64,000 nt of DNA from Hypericibacter sp049323455 (GTDB taxonomy: Bacteria > Pseudomonadota > Alphaproteobacteria > Dongiales > Dongiaceae): the NCBI GenBank assembly GCA_049323455.1, contig JBMONF010000033.1:1-64000 (forward strand). The letters are read 5' to 3'. Positions 16,376-25,149 of this stretch are shown here, in pieces. The position numbers were made by a program, and so were the translations under genes. Below the pieces are notes generated by a model, which did not search any database, was not told where the DNA came from, and was given only the letters and a program-made list of their open reading frames with translations. How positions within the stretch are numbered: the stretch's first letter is position 1; the number at the start of each line of letters is the position of its first letter.

Positions 16376-17893
16376 ATGCCGGCGCTGCTCGGCCTCGATA
16401 TCGGCACGACCTCGACGGTCGGCATCCTGATCGACACGGACGGCCGTACGCTCGCGACCGCCGAGCGGCCGAGCGAGCTCGTCTCCCTGCATGCGAACTG
16501 GGCCGAGGAGGACCCGGCGCTGTGGTGGTCGAACGTGGCGGCGATCACGGCCGAGTTGCTGCGCCGGACGGGCCTCATGGGCAAGGACATCGCCGCCGTC
16601 GGCGTCACCGGCATGGTGCCGGCGGTGGTGCTGCTCGACCGCGAGGGCAGGGTGCTGCGCCGGAGCATGCAGCAGAACGATGCGCGCGCCGTCGAGGAGA
16701 TCGAGGCAATGCGCCGGCGCATCGATCCGCAACGCTTCTTCAAGCTCACGGGCGGCAGCATCAACCAGCAACTGGTGGCACCCAAGCTGCAGTGGGTGGC
16801 GCGCCACGAGCCCGACGTCTTCCGGGCGATCGCGACGGTGCTCGGCTCTTACGACTACATCGCCTACCGGCTGACCGGCAGCCGGACGATCGAGCACAAC
16901 TGGGCGCTCGAATCCGGGCTCATGGAATTTGGCCAGCGCCGCTTCACAGGCGAGCTAGTCGAGCTTGCGGGCATCGATCCTTCGGTTCTGCCGCCGATCC
17001 GCGCCTCGCACGAGATCGTGGGCCAGGTGAGCCGCGAGGCGGCCGCGGCGACCGGGCTCTCGGCCGGCACGCTGGTCGTGGCCGGCTGCGCGGACCATGT
17101 CGCTTCGGCCTATGTCGCAGGTGCCGCGCGGGACGGCGATCTGGTGCTCAAGTTCGGCGGTGCCGGCGACATCTTGCTTTCGACCGCGAAGGCCGTCACC
17201 GACCCGCGGCTCTTCATCGATTATCACGTGATCCCCGGGCTCTACTTCAGCAATGGCTGCACTGCGACGGCGGGCAGCCTGCTCAAATGGATCGCGCGCG
17301 AATGGGCCGACGGCGAGCGGGAAAAGGCGGCGGCGGCGAAGCTCTCGCTCTATGCCTGGCTCGATCGGCGCGCGAGCGAAGTGCCGGCCGGCGCAGAAGG
17401 TGTGGTGCTCCTGCCCTATTTCCTCGGCGAGAAGACGCCGCTTCACGATCCTCATGCCCGCGGCACGCTGGTCGGCCTCGGCCTCCACCACGGCCTTGCC
17501 CATGTCTGGCGTGCGGCGCTCGAGGGCGTGGTTTTCGGCTTCCGCCACCATGTCGAGGTGTTCGCCGAGCGCGACCTGTCCGTCGCGCGCGTCTTCGCTT
17601 GCGACGGTGGCGCCGTCAGCGACCTCTGGTTGCAGATCGCGGCCGACGTCATCGGCCGGCCGGTGCAGCGCATCGAGCGTCACCCGGGCTCCTGCCTGGG
17701 TGCCGCCTATGTGGCGGGATGTGGCGCGGGCCTGTTCAAGGATTTCGCAGGCGTCGGCCGCTACGTCGCCGCCGGACGCCTGTTCGAGCCCGATCAGGGG
17801 CGCAGGCACATCTATGACCGCGCCTATTCTAACTATCGGGAGATCTATGAGCGCCTGAAAACGCTTTATCCACGGCTCGATCCCGCGAGCTGA
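16376..17893 (+). CDS. FGGY-family carbohydrate kinase
   Basis: A 505-residue sugar kinase of the FGGY family, nearest in look to xylulokinase-type members. The N-terminal ATPase motif is LGLDIGTTSTVGILID. The middle has NQQLVAPKLQWVARHEP and VLGSYDYIAYRLTG. The second ATP-binding part has VVAGCADHVASAYVAGA and LKFGGAGDILLS, and the C-terminal part has FACDGGAVSDLWLQIAADV and HPGSCLGAAYVAGCG. It should phosphorylate the ketose or polyol imported by the neighbouring transporter, possibly after oxidation by the SDR. The exact substrate cannot be read from sequence. Confidence 0.88.
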   Translation: MPALLGLDIGTTSTVGILIDTDGRTLATAERPSELVSLHANWAEEDPALWWSNVAAITAELLRRTGLMGKDIAAVGVTGMVPAVVLLDREGRVLRRSMQQNDARAVEEIEAMRRRIDPQRFFKLTGGSINQQLVAPKLQWVARHEPDVFRAIATVLGSYDYIAYRLTGSRTIEHNWALESGLMEFGQRRFTGELVELAGIDPSVLPPIRASHEIVGQVSREAAAATGLSAGTLVVAGCADHVASAYVAGAARDGDLVLKFGGAGDILLSTAKAVTDPRLFIDYHVIPGLYFSNGCTATAGSLLKWIAREWADGEREKAAAAKLSLYAWLDRRASEVPAGAEGVVLLPYFLGEKTPLHDPHARGTLVGLGLHHGLAHVWRAALEGVVFGFRHHVEVFAERDLSVARVFACDGGAVSDLWLQIAADVIGRPVQRIERHPGSCLGAAYVAGCGAGLFKDFAGVGRYVAAGRLFEPDQGRRHIYDRAYSNYREIYERLKTLYPRLDPAS

Positions 17894-17937
17894 GCGAGCA
17901 AGACATGCAGCGTTCCCGAGCGATGGAGAAACCAGCC

Positions 17938-18720
17938 ATGGAGAAAAGCAAGCTGCTCGACGGACGCCGTGCCCTCGTCACGGGCGCCGGCTCCGGCATC
18001 GGCCGGGCGATCGTCGCGGCCTTGGCCGGAGCGGGCGCGCGCGTCTTCGCCACGGACCTGAATTTCGATGCCGCCGCCAAAGCGGCGCGCGAGGCGGGCG
18101 GTGGCGCCTTGTCGGCGCGCCTCGACGTCACGAATGCGGCCGAGACCGCCAAGGTCTTCGACGAGGCCTGGGCCCGGCTCGGCGGCCTCGACATCGTCTG
18201 CGCCAATGCCGGCATCTCGACCATGAACTGGGTGGTCGACCTGACCGAGGCGGAATGGGACGCCAACATGGACGTCAACGCCAAGGGCGTGTTCCTGACC
18301 AACCAGGCGGCGGTCCGGCGCTGGCGCCAGGCCGACAGCCCCGGCGTGATCGTCAACACCGCATCCCTGGCCGCCAAGCTCGGAGCGCCCCTCCTGGCGC
18401 ACTACTCGGCCAGCAAGTTCGCGGTTCTGGGCTTCACCCAGGCACTGGCCCGCGAGGTCTCGAAGCACGGGATCCGCGTGAACTGCGTCTGCCCCGGCTT
18501 CGTGCGCACCTCCATGCAGGAGCGGGAGATCGCCTGGGAGGCGAAGCTACGCGGCATGACGCCCGAGGCGGTGCATGCGGAGTATGTCTCGCTCACCCCT
18601 CTGGGCCGCATCGAGGAACCGGAGGACGTGGCCGACATCGTGCTGTTCCTGGCCAGCGACCTGTCGCGCTTCCTGACCGGCGAGGCCGTCAACGCCAGCG
18701 GCGGCGTGCTGATGGATTGA
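17938..18720 (+). CDS. SDR-family oxidoreductase (probable polyol dehydrogenase)
   Basis: A 260-residue classical short-chain dehydrogenase. The dinucleotide site is VTGAGSGIGRAIV, the NAG strand is VCANAGISTMN, and the catalytic Ser, Tyr and Lys lie in NTASLAAKLGAPLLAHYSASKFAV. The C-terminus ends FLTGEAVNASGGVLMD as in sorbitol and galactitol dehydrogenases. It probably oxidises the imported polyol before phosphorylation. I chose ATG 17938 with GGAGAA upstream. ATG 17905 and 17923 add residues before the Rossmann fold. It is 44 bp after the kinase. Confidence 0.9.
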   Translation: MEKSKLLDGRRALVTGAGSGIGRAIVAALAGAGARVFATDLNFDAAAKAAREAGGGALSARLDVTNAAETAKVFDEAWARLGGLDIVCANAGISTMNWVVDLTEAEWDANMDVNAKGVFLTNQAAVRRWRQADSPGVIVNTASLAAKLGAPLLAHYSASKFAVLGFTQALAREVSKHGIRVNCVCPGFVRTSMQEREIAWEAKLRGMTPEAVHAEYVSLTPLGRIEEPEDVADIVLFLASDLSRFLTGEAVNASGGVLMD

Positions 18721-18742
18721 GAAGGGGGGGAGGGGAGGTGCC

Positions 18743-19549
18743 ATGAGAACGCTCAAGCCGCTGCTGCCGCACCTGGTGCTGGTCCTGTTCTCGCTCTACA
18801 TGCTGCTGCCGCCGCTCTGGGTGCTGCGCACGAGCTTCGTGCCGGACTCCGTGGCCTACCAGACCTCGCTCTTTCCCGAGCTCACCCTTGCCAACTATGT
18901 GAAGCTCTTCGCGCAGGACGAATTCGCCGTCGCCTACAAGGACAGCCTCCTCGCCGCGGGCGGCTCCACCCTCTTGGCACTGCCGCTCGCGGCCATGACC
19001 GGCTACGCCTTCGCGCGCTTCCGCACGGGCGGGCAGGCCAGCCGTTTCATCGTGCTCGCGACCCAGATGCTGCCGCCGGTGGCGATCGTGCTGCCGGTGT
19101 TTGCGCTGTTCCGGCTCGCCGGCCTCACCAACTCGGTGACGGGCCTGGTGATCGCCTATGCCGCGGTCAACCTGCCGTTCCTGACCTGGATCCTGATGGG
19201 CTTCTTCGAGGGCGTGCCGGTCGAGCTCGAATGGGCGGCCATGACCGACGGTGCTACGGCCTGGGGCGCCTTCTGGCGTATCGTCATTCCCGTGTCGTTG
19301 CCGGGCCTCGCCGCTGCCGGCGTGCTGGGGTTCATCCTGGCCTGGAACGAATTCCTGTTCGCGCTCATTCTCACCGGGCCGACCACCGCGACCGTTCCGG
19401 TCGCGCTCTCGGCTCTCCAATCCCAGAACGGCGTGCAGATCGCCGAGGTCTCGGCCGGCGTGGTGCTGGGCGTGGCGCCGATGCTGATCGCCTCGCGTTT
19501 CATCCAGAAGTACCTGGTGCGCGGGCTGACCTTCGGCGCGATCAAGTGA
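18743..19549 (+). CDS. Carbohydrate ABC transporter permease (MalG/UgpE type)
   Basis: A 268-residue inner-membrane permease with about six hydrophobic segments. The EAA coupling loop is ELEWAAMTDGATAWGAFWRI followed by VIPVSLPGLAAAGVLGFILAW. FYP-like features (NEFLFALILTG) and the C-terminus KYLVRGLTFGAIK are classic for the MalG group. ATG 18743 follows a strong GGGAGGTG. It comes before the binding protein and the MalF-type permease, the reverse of the usual E-F-G order. Confidence 0.92.
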   Translation: MRTLKPLLPHLVLVLFSLYMLLPPLWVLRTSFVPDSVAYQTSLFPELTLANYVKLFAQDEFAVAYKDSLLAAGGSTLLALPLAAMTGYAFARFRTGGQASRFIVLATQMLPPVAIVLPVFALFRLAGLTNSVTGLVIAYAAVNLPFLTWILMGFFEGVPVELEWAAMTDGATAWGAFWRIVIPVSLPGLAAAGVLGFILAWNEFLFALILTGPTTATVPVALSALQSQNGVQIAEVSAGVVLGVAPMLIASRFIQKYLVRGLTFGAIK

Positions 19550-19676
19550 CCGGCAGGACGGTTCGAGTTCGAAGGCGGGCCTCTGCCCGCCACCGAGCGG
19601 CGCCCGGCTCGATCGACACGGGCGAGGGTGCAACAGACGAGATTGCAACAAGAACAGCCAGAGGAGGCAGGCAACC

Positions 19677-20969
19677 ATGAAGCTGAAAACATTCACGTCG
19701 CTGCTCGGCGGGATTTCGCTCGCCGCGCTCACGGCCGTCTGGGCGCCGCCGGCGCGGGCGGAGCAGATCACGCTGCATGCCTTGATGGAGGATGTGCCAG
19801 AGACCCAGATCATCGAGGCCATGCTGCCGGAGTTCGAGAAGGAGACCGGCATCAAGGTGGATTTCCAGAAGCTCGTCTATTCCGAGATGCACGACAAGCT
19901 GGTGACGCAGCTCACCGGCCAGAGCAGCTATTACAACGTGCTCGAGGTCGACTTCCTGTGGGCCGGCGAGTTTCCCGAAGCCGGCTGGCTCGCCGACCTC
20001 AAGCCCTTCGTCGACAAGAGCGGTTTCGATCTCAAGCCCTTCATTCCGTCGATGCTCGATCTCGTCGGCTATCACAAGGGCACGCTCTACATGATCCCCA
20101 TGTACAACTACTCGATGGGGCTCATCTACCGCACCGATCTCCTGAACGACCCGAAGCTCAAGGAGGCGTTCAAGAAGGAGACCGGCAAGGATCTGGCGCT
20201 GCCCACGACGCTCGCCGACTATGTGGCCCTCAGCAAGTTCATGAAAAAGAACGGGGGTGTTGCCGGAGCCGCCATGCAGGGCCAGCGCGGCGACCCCAAC
20301 AGCATGGAGTTCTCCAACTACCTGTTCTCGGCCGGCGGCGCCTATCTCGACAAGGACCGCAAGGTGGTGCTGAACAGCCCCGAGGGGCTGAAGGCGCTCG
20401 AGCTCTATGTCGACAACATCCAGAACGGGGCGCAGCAGGGCGCGCTCTCGGCAACGCTCGACGACACCTTCCGCCTGATGTGCGACGGCAAGGCCTTCAG
20501 CATGGTGACCTACTGGTGGATGCTGCCGCAGCTCGACAGCAAGGAGAAATGCCCGAACGTCGCCGGCAAGGTGGCGCTCGGCGTGATGCCGGGCGGGCAC
20601 GGCGAGAGCGGCGGCTGGGGCTGGGCCATCCCGAAGAACGAGAGCCCGGCGCTGCAGGAGGCCGCCTGGAAATTCATCAGCTGGGTGCAGGGCGAGAAGA
20701 TCTCGATTGCCCGCGCGCTCCAGGGCCATGCGCCGGTGCGCAGCGACACTTACGAGAACGCGGAGGTGCTCGCCAAATATCCGTTCTACAAGCAGGCTCT
20801 CGACGTGGTGGCGAGCGGGAAGCCTTTCCCGATCTTCGCCTATTCCGCGCAGTACGAGGACGTCCTGGGTCGCCAGCTCTCCCTGGCGGCATCCGGGGAG
20901 TCCAAATCCGACGCCGCACTCAAGGAGGCGGCGGAGGGTTTGGAGAAGCTTCTGAAGAAGTCCGAGTAG
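19677..20969 (+). CDS. Carbohydrate ABC transporter substrate-binding protein
   Basis: A 430-residue family 1 extracellular binding protein. The signal peptide KTFTSLLGGISLAALTAVW is followed by cleavage near PPARAEQ. The mature protein has MLPEFEKETGIKVDFQKLVY, a typical first lobe, EVDFLWAGEFPEAGWL, and the hinge-region GGWGWAIPKNESP. The last 20 residues are lysine- and glutamate-rich. It delivers a sugar or polyol to the flanking permeases. ATG 19677 follows GAGGAGGCAG. A perfect hairpin follows the stop. Confidence 0.92.
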   Translation: MKLKTFTSLLGGISLAALTAVWAPPARAEQITLHALMEDVPETQIIEAMLPEFEKETGIKVDFQKLVYSEMHDKLVTQLTGQSSYYNVLEVDFLWAGEFPEAGWLADLKPFVDKSGFDLKPFIPSMLDLVGYHKGTLYMIPMYNYSMGLIYRTDLLNDPKLKEAFKKETGKDLALPTTLADYVALSKFMKKNGGVAGAAMQGQRGDPNSMEFSNYLFSAGGAYLDKDRKVVLNSPEGLKALELYVDNIQNGAQQGALSATLDDTFRLMCDGKAFSMVTYWWMLPQLDSKEKCPNVAGKVALGVMPGGHGESGGWGWAIPKNESPALQEAAWKFISWVQGEKISIARALQGHAPVRSDTYENAEVLAKYPFYKQALDVVASGKPFPIFAYSAQYEDVLGRQLSLAASGESKSDAALKEAAEGLEKLLKKSE

Positions 20970-20982
20970 CTTGGCGGGAAGA

Positions 20983-21013
20983 CGCCGGCAGGGCCCCATG
21001 GTTCCTGCCGGCG
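20983..21013 (+). promoter_or_regulatory. Intercistronic hairpin after the binding-protein gene
   Basis: CGCCGGCAGG at 20983-20992 pairs perfectly with CCTGCCGGCG at 21004-21013 over an 11-nt loop. It begins 13 bp after the binding-protein stop and ends 24 bp before the next permease start. No U tract follows, so it looks like an mRNA stabiliser or partial terminator, not a full stop. This is inferred from the maltose-operon precedent. Confidence 0.65.
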
Positions 21014-21037
21014 CTTCATCCACGGGGAGATGCGGCG

Positions 21038-21946
21038 ATGGCCGTCGACATCATTTCGGGCACCGTGAGCTTGCGCCGGCGGGCCGACCGCTGGGTCGTG
21101 ACCGGCTGGAAATTCGCGCTGCCCGGCCTCTCGGTCATTGCCATCGTCATGGGCTTTCCGCTGGCTTATGCGGTTCTGCTGTCGATCTCGAGCTTCACGC
21201 TGCTCCATCCGCACCTTTCGCCTTTCGTGGGCCTCGAGAACTTCGCCACGGTGATGGCGGACGAGTATTTCTGGCACTCGGTCTGGCTCACCATCGAGTA
21301 TTCCAGCCTTGCCGTTATCGGCGAGTTTCTGCTGGGCCTCCTCGTTGCGCTGATGCTGAACCGGGTGGTGCGGCTCAAGCCGGTCTATTTCGCGATCCTC
21401 ACCATTCCGATGGCGATGTCGCCGGTGAGCGTCGCGCTCATCTGGCACATGCTGCTGCAGCCCAATCTTGGCATCATCAACCGTCTGTTCGAAGCGATCG
21501 GCCATCCCGGTTTCGACTGGCTGGGCTCCTCGATCCTCGCTTTTTGGACCGTGGTCTTCGTCGATGTCTGGCAGCAGGTCTCCTTCGTGATTCTGATCCT
21601 GGCCGCCGGTCTTGCCTCCCTGCCGAAGGAGCCCTACGAGGCGGCCGAGGTCGACGGGGCCGGCGAGCTGCAGCAGTTCTGGTATCTGACCCTGCCGATG
21701 TTGCGACCGATCGCTGCCATCGCCATCATCATCCAGCTCATCAACGAGTTCCGCACCTACGACCTGGTCTATGTGCTGACCAAGGGCGGGCCCGGCATCT
21801 CGACCGACTTGCTCAGCTACTTCGCTTACAAGCGGGCTTTCCTCGGCCTGAGCATCAATGAGGGTGCGGCCGCCTCCTTCGCGCTGCTGTTCCTGGTCCT
21901 GGTTCTGACCGCCATCTTCTTCCGCATCGTCACGCGACGGGCATAA
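21038..21946 (+). CDS. Carbohydrate ABC transporter permease (MalF/UgpA type)
   Basis: A 302-residue permease with six predicted membrane segments. The EAA loop is EPYEAAEVDGAGELQQFWYL followed by LTLPMLRPIAAIAIII, and the C-terminal part has VYVLTKGGPGISTDLLSYFA as in MalF-like partners. It should pair with the MalG-type permease two genes upstream. ATG 21038 (MAVDIISGTVSL) is the last start before the first membrane helix. Its 3' end overlaps the convergent tenA by 17 bp. Confidence 0.9.
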   Translation: MAVDIISGTVSLRRRADRWVVTGWKFALPGLSVIAIVMGFPLAYAVLLSISSFTLLHPHLSPFVGLENFATVMADEYFWHSVWLTIEYSSLAVIGEFLLGLLVALMLNRVVRLKPVYFAILTIPMAMSPVSVALIWHMLLQPNLGIINRLFEAIGHPGFDWLGSSILAFWTVVFVDVWQQVSFVILILAAGLASLPKEPYEAAEVDGAGELQQFWYLTLPMLRPIAAIAIIIQLINEFRTYDLVYVLTKGGPGISTDLLSYFAYKRAFLGLSINEGAAASFALLFLVLVLTAIFFRIVTRRA

Positions 21947-22622
21947 CCGCGGGCGCAGCCGCCGGCCAGCCGCGTCCCCGATAGGCGCCGTCCCAGAACA
22001 GCCATTCATATTGGCTGGATCGCTCGAACGCCGAGAACATGCAGGCCTGGGTGGCAGGCGTCGCCTTTGCCGCCGCCTCGTCGGCGAGCGCGATGACGGC
22101 GCGAACGGCCGCGCCGAACCGCTCGTCCACATAGGTGTCGATCCAGGCGCGGTACGGATTGTCGGGTGCCGCCTGCTGGGCGATGGCGCCGCCCACGTCC
22201 CAGTAGATCCAGAAGCAGGGCAGGAGAGCGGCGACCAGCACCGCCCAGGGAGCGTGGTAGGCTGTCGCCATCAGGAAGTTGGTATAGGCGAGGCAATCCG
22301 GCGATGGCTCGGCTTGCGCGATCGTGGCGGGATCGACGCCGAATTCGCGCAGATAGCGCTCGTGCAGCGCCTGCTCGACAGCCACGGCACCCAACGCGGA
22401 TTGGGCCAATTGCTGCATCGCTTCGGTATGCGGCGCCTTGGCTGCAGCGATGGCGAGGGCGCGCGAGTACTGCGCGAGATAGAGGGCGTCTTGTACGATA
22501 TAGGTGCGGAAGCGATCGCGGCCGAGCGTACCGGCCGCGAGCTCGGCGTTGAAAGGCATATCGTGGATGGCCTGGCGCAAGCCGGCCGTGCGCCGCCGGG
22601 CCGCGTCGGAAAAACGGGTCAT
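21930..22622 (-). CDS. tenA: TenA-family thiaminase II / aminopyrimidine aminohydrolase
   Basis: A 230-residue all-helical TenA protein, which hydrolyses aminopyrimidine breakdown products to HMP for thiamin salvage. Family landmarks are FRTYIVQDALYLAQYSRAL, EQALHERYLREFG, the nucleophile-region ALLPCFWIYWDVG, and SSQYEWLFWDGAY near the end. ATG 22622 overlaps the thiD stop by 4 bp. It is the last gene of the thiM-thiE-thiD-tenA set. A longer frame upstream is antisense thiD DNA. Confidence 0.92.
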   Translation of the reverse strand: MTRFSDAARRRTAGLRQAIHDMPFNAELAAGTLGRDRFRTYIVQDALYLAQYSRALAIAAAKAPHTEAMQQLAQSALGAVAVEQALHERYLREFGVDPATIAQAEPSPDCLAYTNFLMATAYHAPWAVLVAALLPCFWIYWDVGGAIAQQAAPDNPYRAWIDTYVDERFGAAVRAVIALADEAAAKATPATQACMFSAFERSSQYEWLFWDGAYRGRGWPAAAPAVMPVA

Positions 22623-23431
22623 CGGCCGCTCTCCTCCCTCCACAGGGCATGAAAATGATGGACGGGCCCGTGGCCGCCGCCGACCGACAGGCGGTCGGCG
22701 GCACCGAGCGCGCCGGTGAGGTAGGCCTTGGCCCGCCGCACCGCCTCGACCATGCCCAGGTGCGGCAGTAGCGCGGCGATGGCGGCGGCGAGGGTGCAGC
22801 CGGTGCCGTGCGTGTTGCGCGTGCTGATCCGGCGTGCGTTGAACTCGACGACGGTTTGTCCGTCGAACAAGAGGTCGGTGCTGTCCGGCCCTTCCAGATG
22901 CCCGCCTTTGAGAAGGACCCAACGGGACCCGAGCCGATGCAGGTCACGCACGGCATCGCGCATCTCGGCCAGGTTCGCGGGAACCGGGCGATCGAGCAGA
23001 ACGGCGGCTTCCGGCAGGTTCGGCGTGACCACCTCGGCCAACGGCACCAGCCGGTCGCGCAACGCTGCCACCGCGTCCTCCGCCAGCAGGCGATCGCCGC
23101 TCTTGGCGACCATGACCGGGTCCAGCACGACGAGACGCGCACCGTGATGCGCAAGGCGATCTGCGATCGCGGCGGCGATTTCGGCCGTCGCCACCATGCC
23201 GATCTTGACGGCATCCACCCGCACGTCGTCGAAGACGGCGTCGATCTGGGCGGCGACGAAATCCGGATCGACGAGCCGCACCGAGCGCACGCCGCGGGTA
23301 TTCTGGGCCACCAGCGCGGTCACCACCGACATGCCGTAAGCGCCCAGCGCCGAGAACGTCTTCAGGTCCGCCTGAATGCCGGCGCCGCCGCTGGGGTCCG
23401 TGCCGGCAATGGTGAGGACATTCGCGATCAT
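22619..23431 (-). CDS. thiD: Hydroxymethylpyrimidine / phosphomethylpyrimidine kinase
   Basis: A 270-residue ribokinase-fold kinase that phosphorylates HMP and HMP-phosphate. The N-terminus TIAGTDPSGGAGIQADLKTF is the ThiD signature, VVLDPVMVAKSGDRLL follows, and the ATP-site NTHGTGCTLAAAIAALLP lies near the C-terminus. ATG 23431 overlaps the thiE stop by 4 bp. It gives HMP-PP to ThiE. Confidence 0.95.
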   Translation of the reverse strand: MIANVLTIAGTDPSGGAGIQADLKTFSALGAYGMSVVTALVAQNTRGVRSVRLVDPDFVAAQIDAVFDDVRVDAVKIGMVATAEIAAAIADRLAHHGARLVVLDPVMVAKSGDRLLAEDAVAALRDRLVPLAEVVTPNLPEAAVLLDRPVPANLAEMRDAVRDLHRLGSRWVLLKGGHLEGPDSTDLLFDGQTVVEFNARRISTRNTHGTGCTLAAAIAALLPHLGMVEAVRRAKAYLTGALGAADRLSVGGGHGPVHHFHALWREESGR

Positions 23432-24072
23432 CGCCGCCTTCCCTCGACGATGGCGCGGCGCAGTTCCGCTGTGGCGGCCCGCGGGTCAGATGCGGCACAG
23501 ATCGCAGAGACGACGGCGATGCCGTCGGCGCCGGCGGAGACGACGGCCTGGGCGTTGTTGCGATCGATGCCGCCGATGGCCAGTGCCGGCAGCGGCAGGA
23601 GGGAGCGCAGCCGGCGCACGCCCTCGAGGCCCAATGGCAGCCCCGCATCCGGCTTCGTCGGCGTGGCGAAAACGGGCCCGAGGCCGGCATAATCGACGAG
23701 CTTCGGGTCGACCGCCGCGGCCTCGTCCGAACTGCTCACGGACAAGCCGATCAACGCGTCGGGCCCCATCACGGCGCGCGCCGCAGCCGGATCGCCGTCG
23801 GTCTGCCCCAGATGCACGCCGTCCGCTTGCGCGGCGCGGGCCACAGCCACCCGGTCGTTGACGATCAGCGGCACGCCCAGCGGCGCAAGACGGGACTTGA
23901 GCGCCTGCGCGACCTCGACCAGCACCAGATCCGGCGCGGTCTTGTCGCGAAGCTGCACCATCGTCGCGCCGCCCTCGACCGCCGCGAGCACGGTCGCGAC
24001 GAGCCCCCGCGCCGCCGTCATGGCCGCATCGGTGACCAGCATCAGCGCAACGTCGGGAAGCCGTCGTGTCAC
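23428..24072 (-). CDS. thiE: Thiamine-phosphate synthase
   Basis: A 214-residue TIM-barrel enzyme joining HMP-PP and thiazole phosphate. Visible motifs are TMVQLRDKTAPD (pyrophosphate site), VNDRVAVARAAQADGVHLGQ, and GLSVSSSDEAAAVD. The end has LAIGGIDRNNAQAVVSAGAD. The start is GTG 24072, which overlaps the thiM stop by 4 bp. Coupling across all junctions of the operon suggests equal production. Confidence 0.94.
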   Translation of the reverse strand: MTRRLPDVALMLVTDAAMTAARGLVATVLAAVEGGATMVQLRDKTAPDLVLVEVAQALKSRLAPLGVPLIVNDRVAVARAAQADGVHLGQTDGDPAAARAVMGPDALIGLSVSSSDEAAAVDPKLVDYAGLGPVFATPTKPDAGLPLGLEGVRRLRSLLPLPALAIGGIDRNNAQAVVSAGADGIAVVSAICAASDPRAATAELRRAIVEGRRR

Positions 24073-24863
24073 GACAGCCTCGCACGCTCGGCCAGAGCGG
24101 CGTCGTCGAGCGCGTGGAGCGCGTCGAAGAGCGCCGCCTGGAAGCTGCCGGGGCCGGCGGACCGGGCCGCCGCAATCTCGGCCGCAACGCCGAGCGCCAC
24201 CAGGCCTGCCGTGGCGGCGTTGAAGGGGGCCAAGCCGGCGCCAAGAAACGCACCGACCAGAGCCGTGGCCGTACAGCCCGTTCCGGTGACGCGCGTCAGC
24301 ATCGCGTTGCCGTTGGCGACCGCGGCCATGCGCCGGCCGTCCGTGATGTAATCCACGGCGCCCGTGACGGCGACGACGGTGCCGAGCTCGCGGGCCAGCG
24401 CCTTGGCCGCCTCGCGCGCCGCTTCCGAGCCATGGGCGCTGTCCACACCTTTGGGCGCAATGCCCGCTTCGCCCGCAAGCGCCAGGATCTCCGACGCGTT
24501 GGCGCGGATCACCGCGGGCCGGAGCTTGGCGAGCCGGCGCGCGGCCTCGGTGCGGTAAGGGGTAGCCCCGACCGCGACCGGATCGAGCACCCAGGGCACG
24601 CCGGCCTCGGCGGCCTTGCTGGCCGCGCGCTCCATGGCCGCGAGCCAGGGTGTCGACAGGGTGCCAATATTGACGACGAGCGCCTTTGCCAGCGGCACGA
24701 AGGCCTCGACCTCCTCGATCGCGTGGACCATCGCGGGCGAGGCGCCGATCGCCAGCAACGCGTTGGCGGTCGTATTCATGACGACGAAGTTGGTGATGTT
24801 GTGGACGAGCGGTGCCGCGGCCCTCAGCCGCGCCATCGCTTCATGCAGGTTTGCTGTCTCCAT
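24069..24863 (-). CDS. thiM: Hydroxyethylthiazole kinase
   Basis: A 264-residue kinase that phosphorylates the thiazole alcohol for salvage. The family N-terminal motif VHNITNFVVMNTTANALLAI is present, with VWVLD-like PWVLDPVAVGATPYR in the middle and the ATP site VTGTGCTATALVGAFLG. ATG 24863 follows GGAGGAAGCC. The open frame continues into the riboswitch but is not translated. It is the first gene behind the TPP riboswitch. No de novo thiazole or HMP genes are in the window. Confidence 0.94.
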   Translation of the reverse strand: METANLHEAMARLRAAAPLVHNITNFVVMNTTANALLAIGASPAMVHAIEEVEAFVPLAKALVVNIGTLSTPWLAAMERAASKAAEAGVPWVLDPVAVGATPYRTEAARRLAKLRPAVIRANASEILALAGEAGIAPKGVDSAHGSEAAREAAKALARELGTVVAVTGAVDYITDGRRMAAVANGNAMLTRVTGTGCTATALVGAFLGAGLAPFNAATAGLVALGVAAEIAAARSAGPGSFQAALFDALHALDDAALAERARLS

Positions 24864-24949
24864 GGCTTCCTCCGTTCGCGCGCGGGGAGCCGATGGAACG
24901 CCGGGAAACCTCGTCCGCAAAAAAGGAAAAGCAGGCCGGGGCGGCGTCG

Positions 24950-25038
<89 letters not shown>

Positions 25039-25149
25039 ACGTGCGGGAAAGGTGAGACAGGCCGGCACGACCTGTCAATCGATTTCGAATGGGCGGCGTT
25101 CGGCGCGCCGGTAGAAGCGCGACCGCCCCGGCAAACCCCGCGCGCGAGA

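Noticed and set aside
19628..21946. 772-residue plus-strand frame as one large permease
   Set aside because: The first 470 residues are out-of-frame DNA of the binding-protein gene. The permease starts at ATG 21038.
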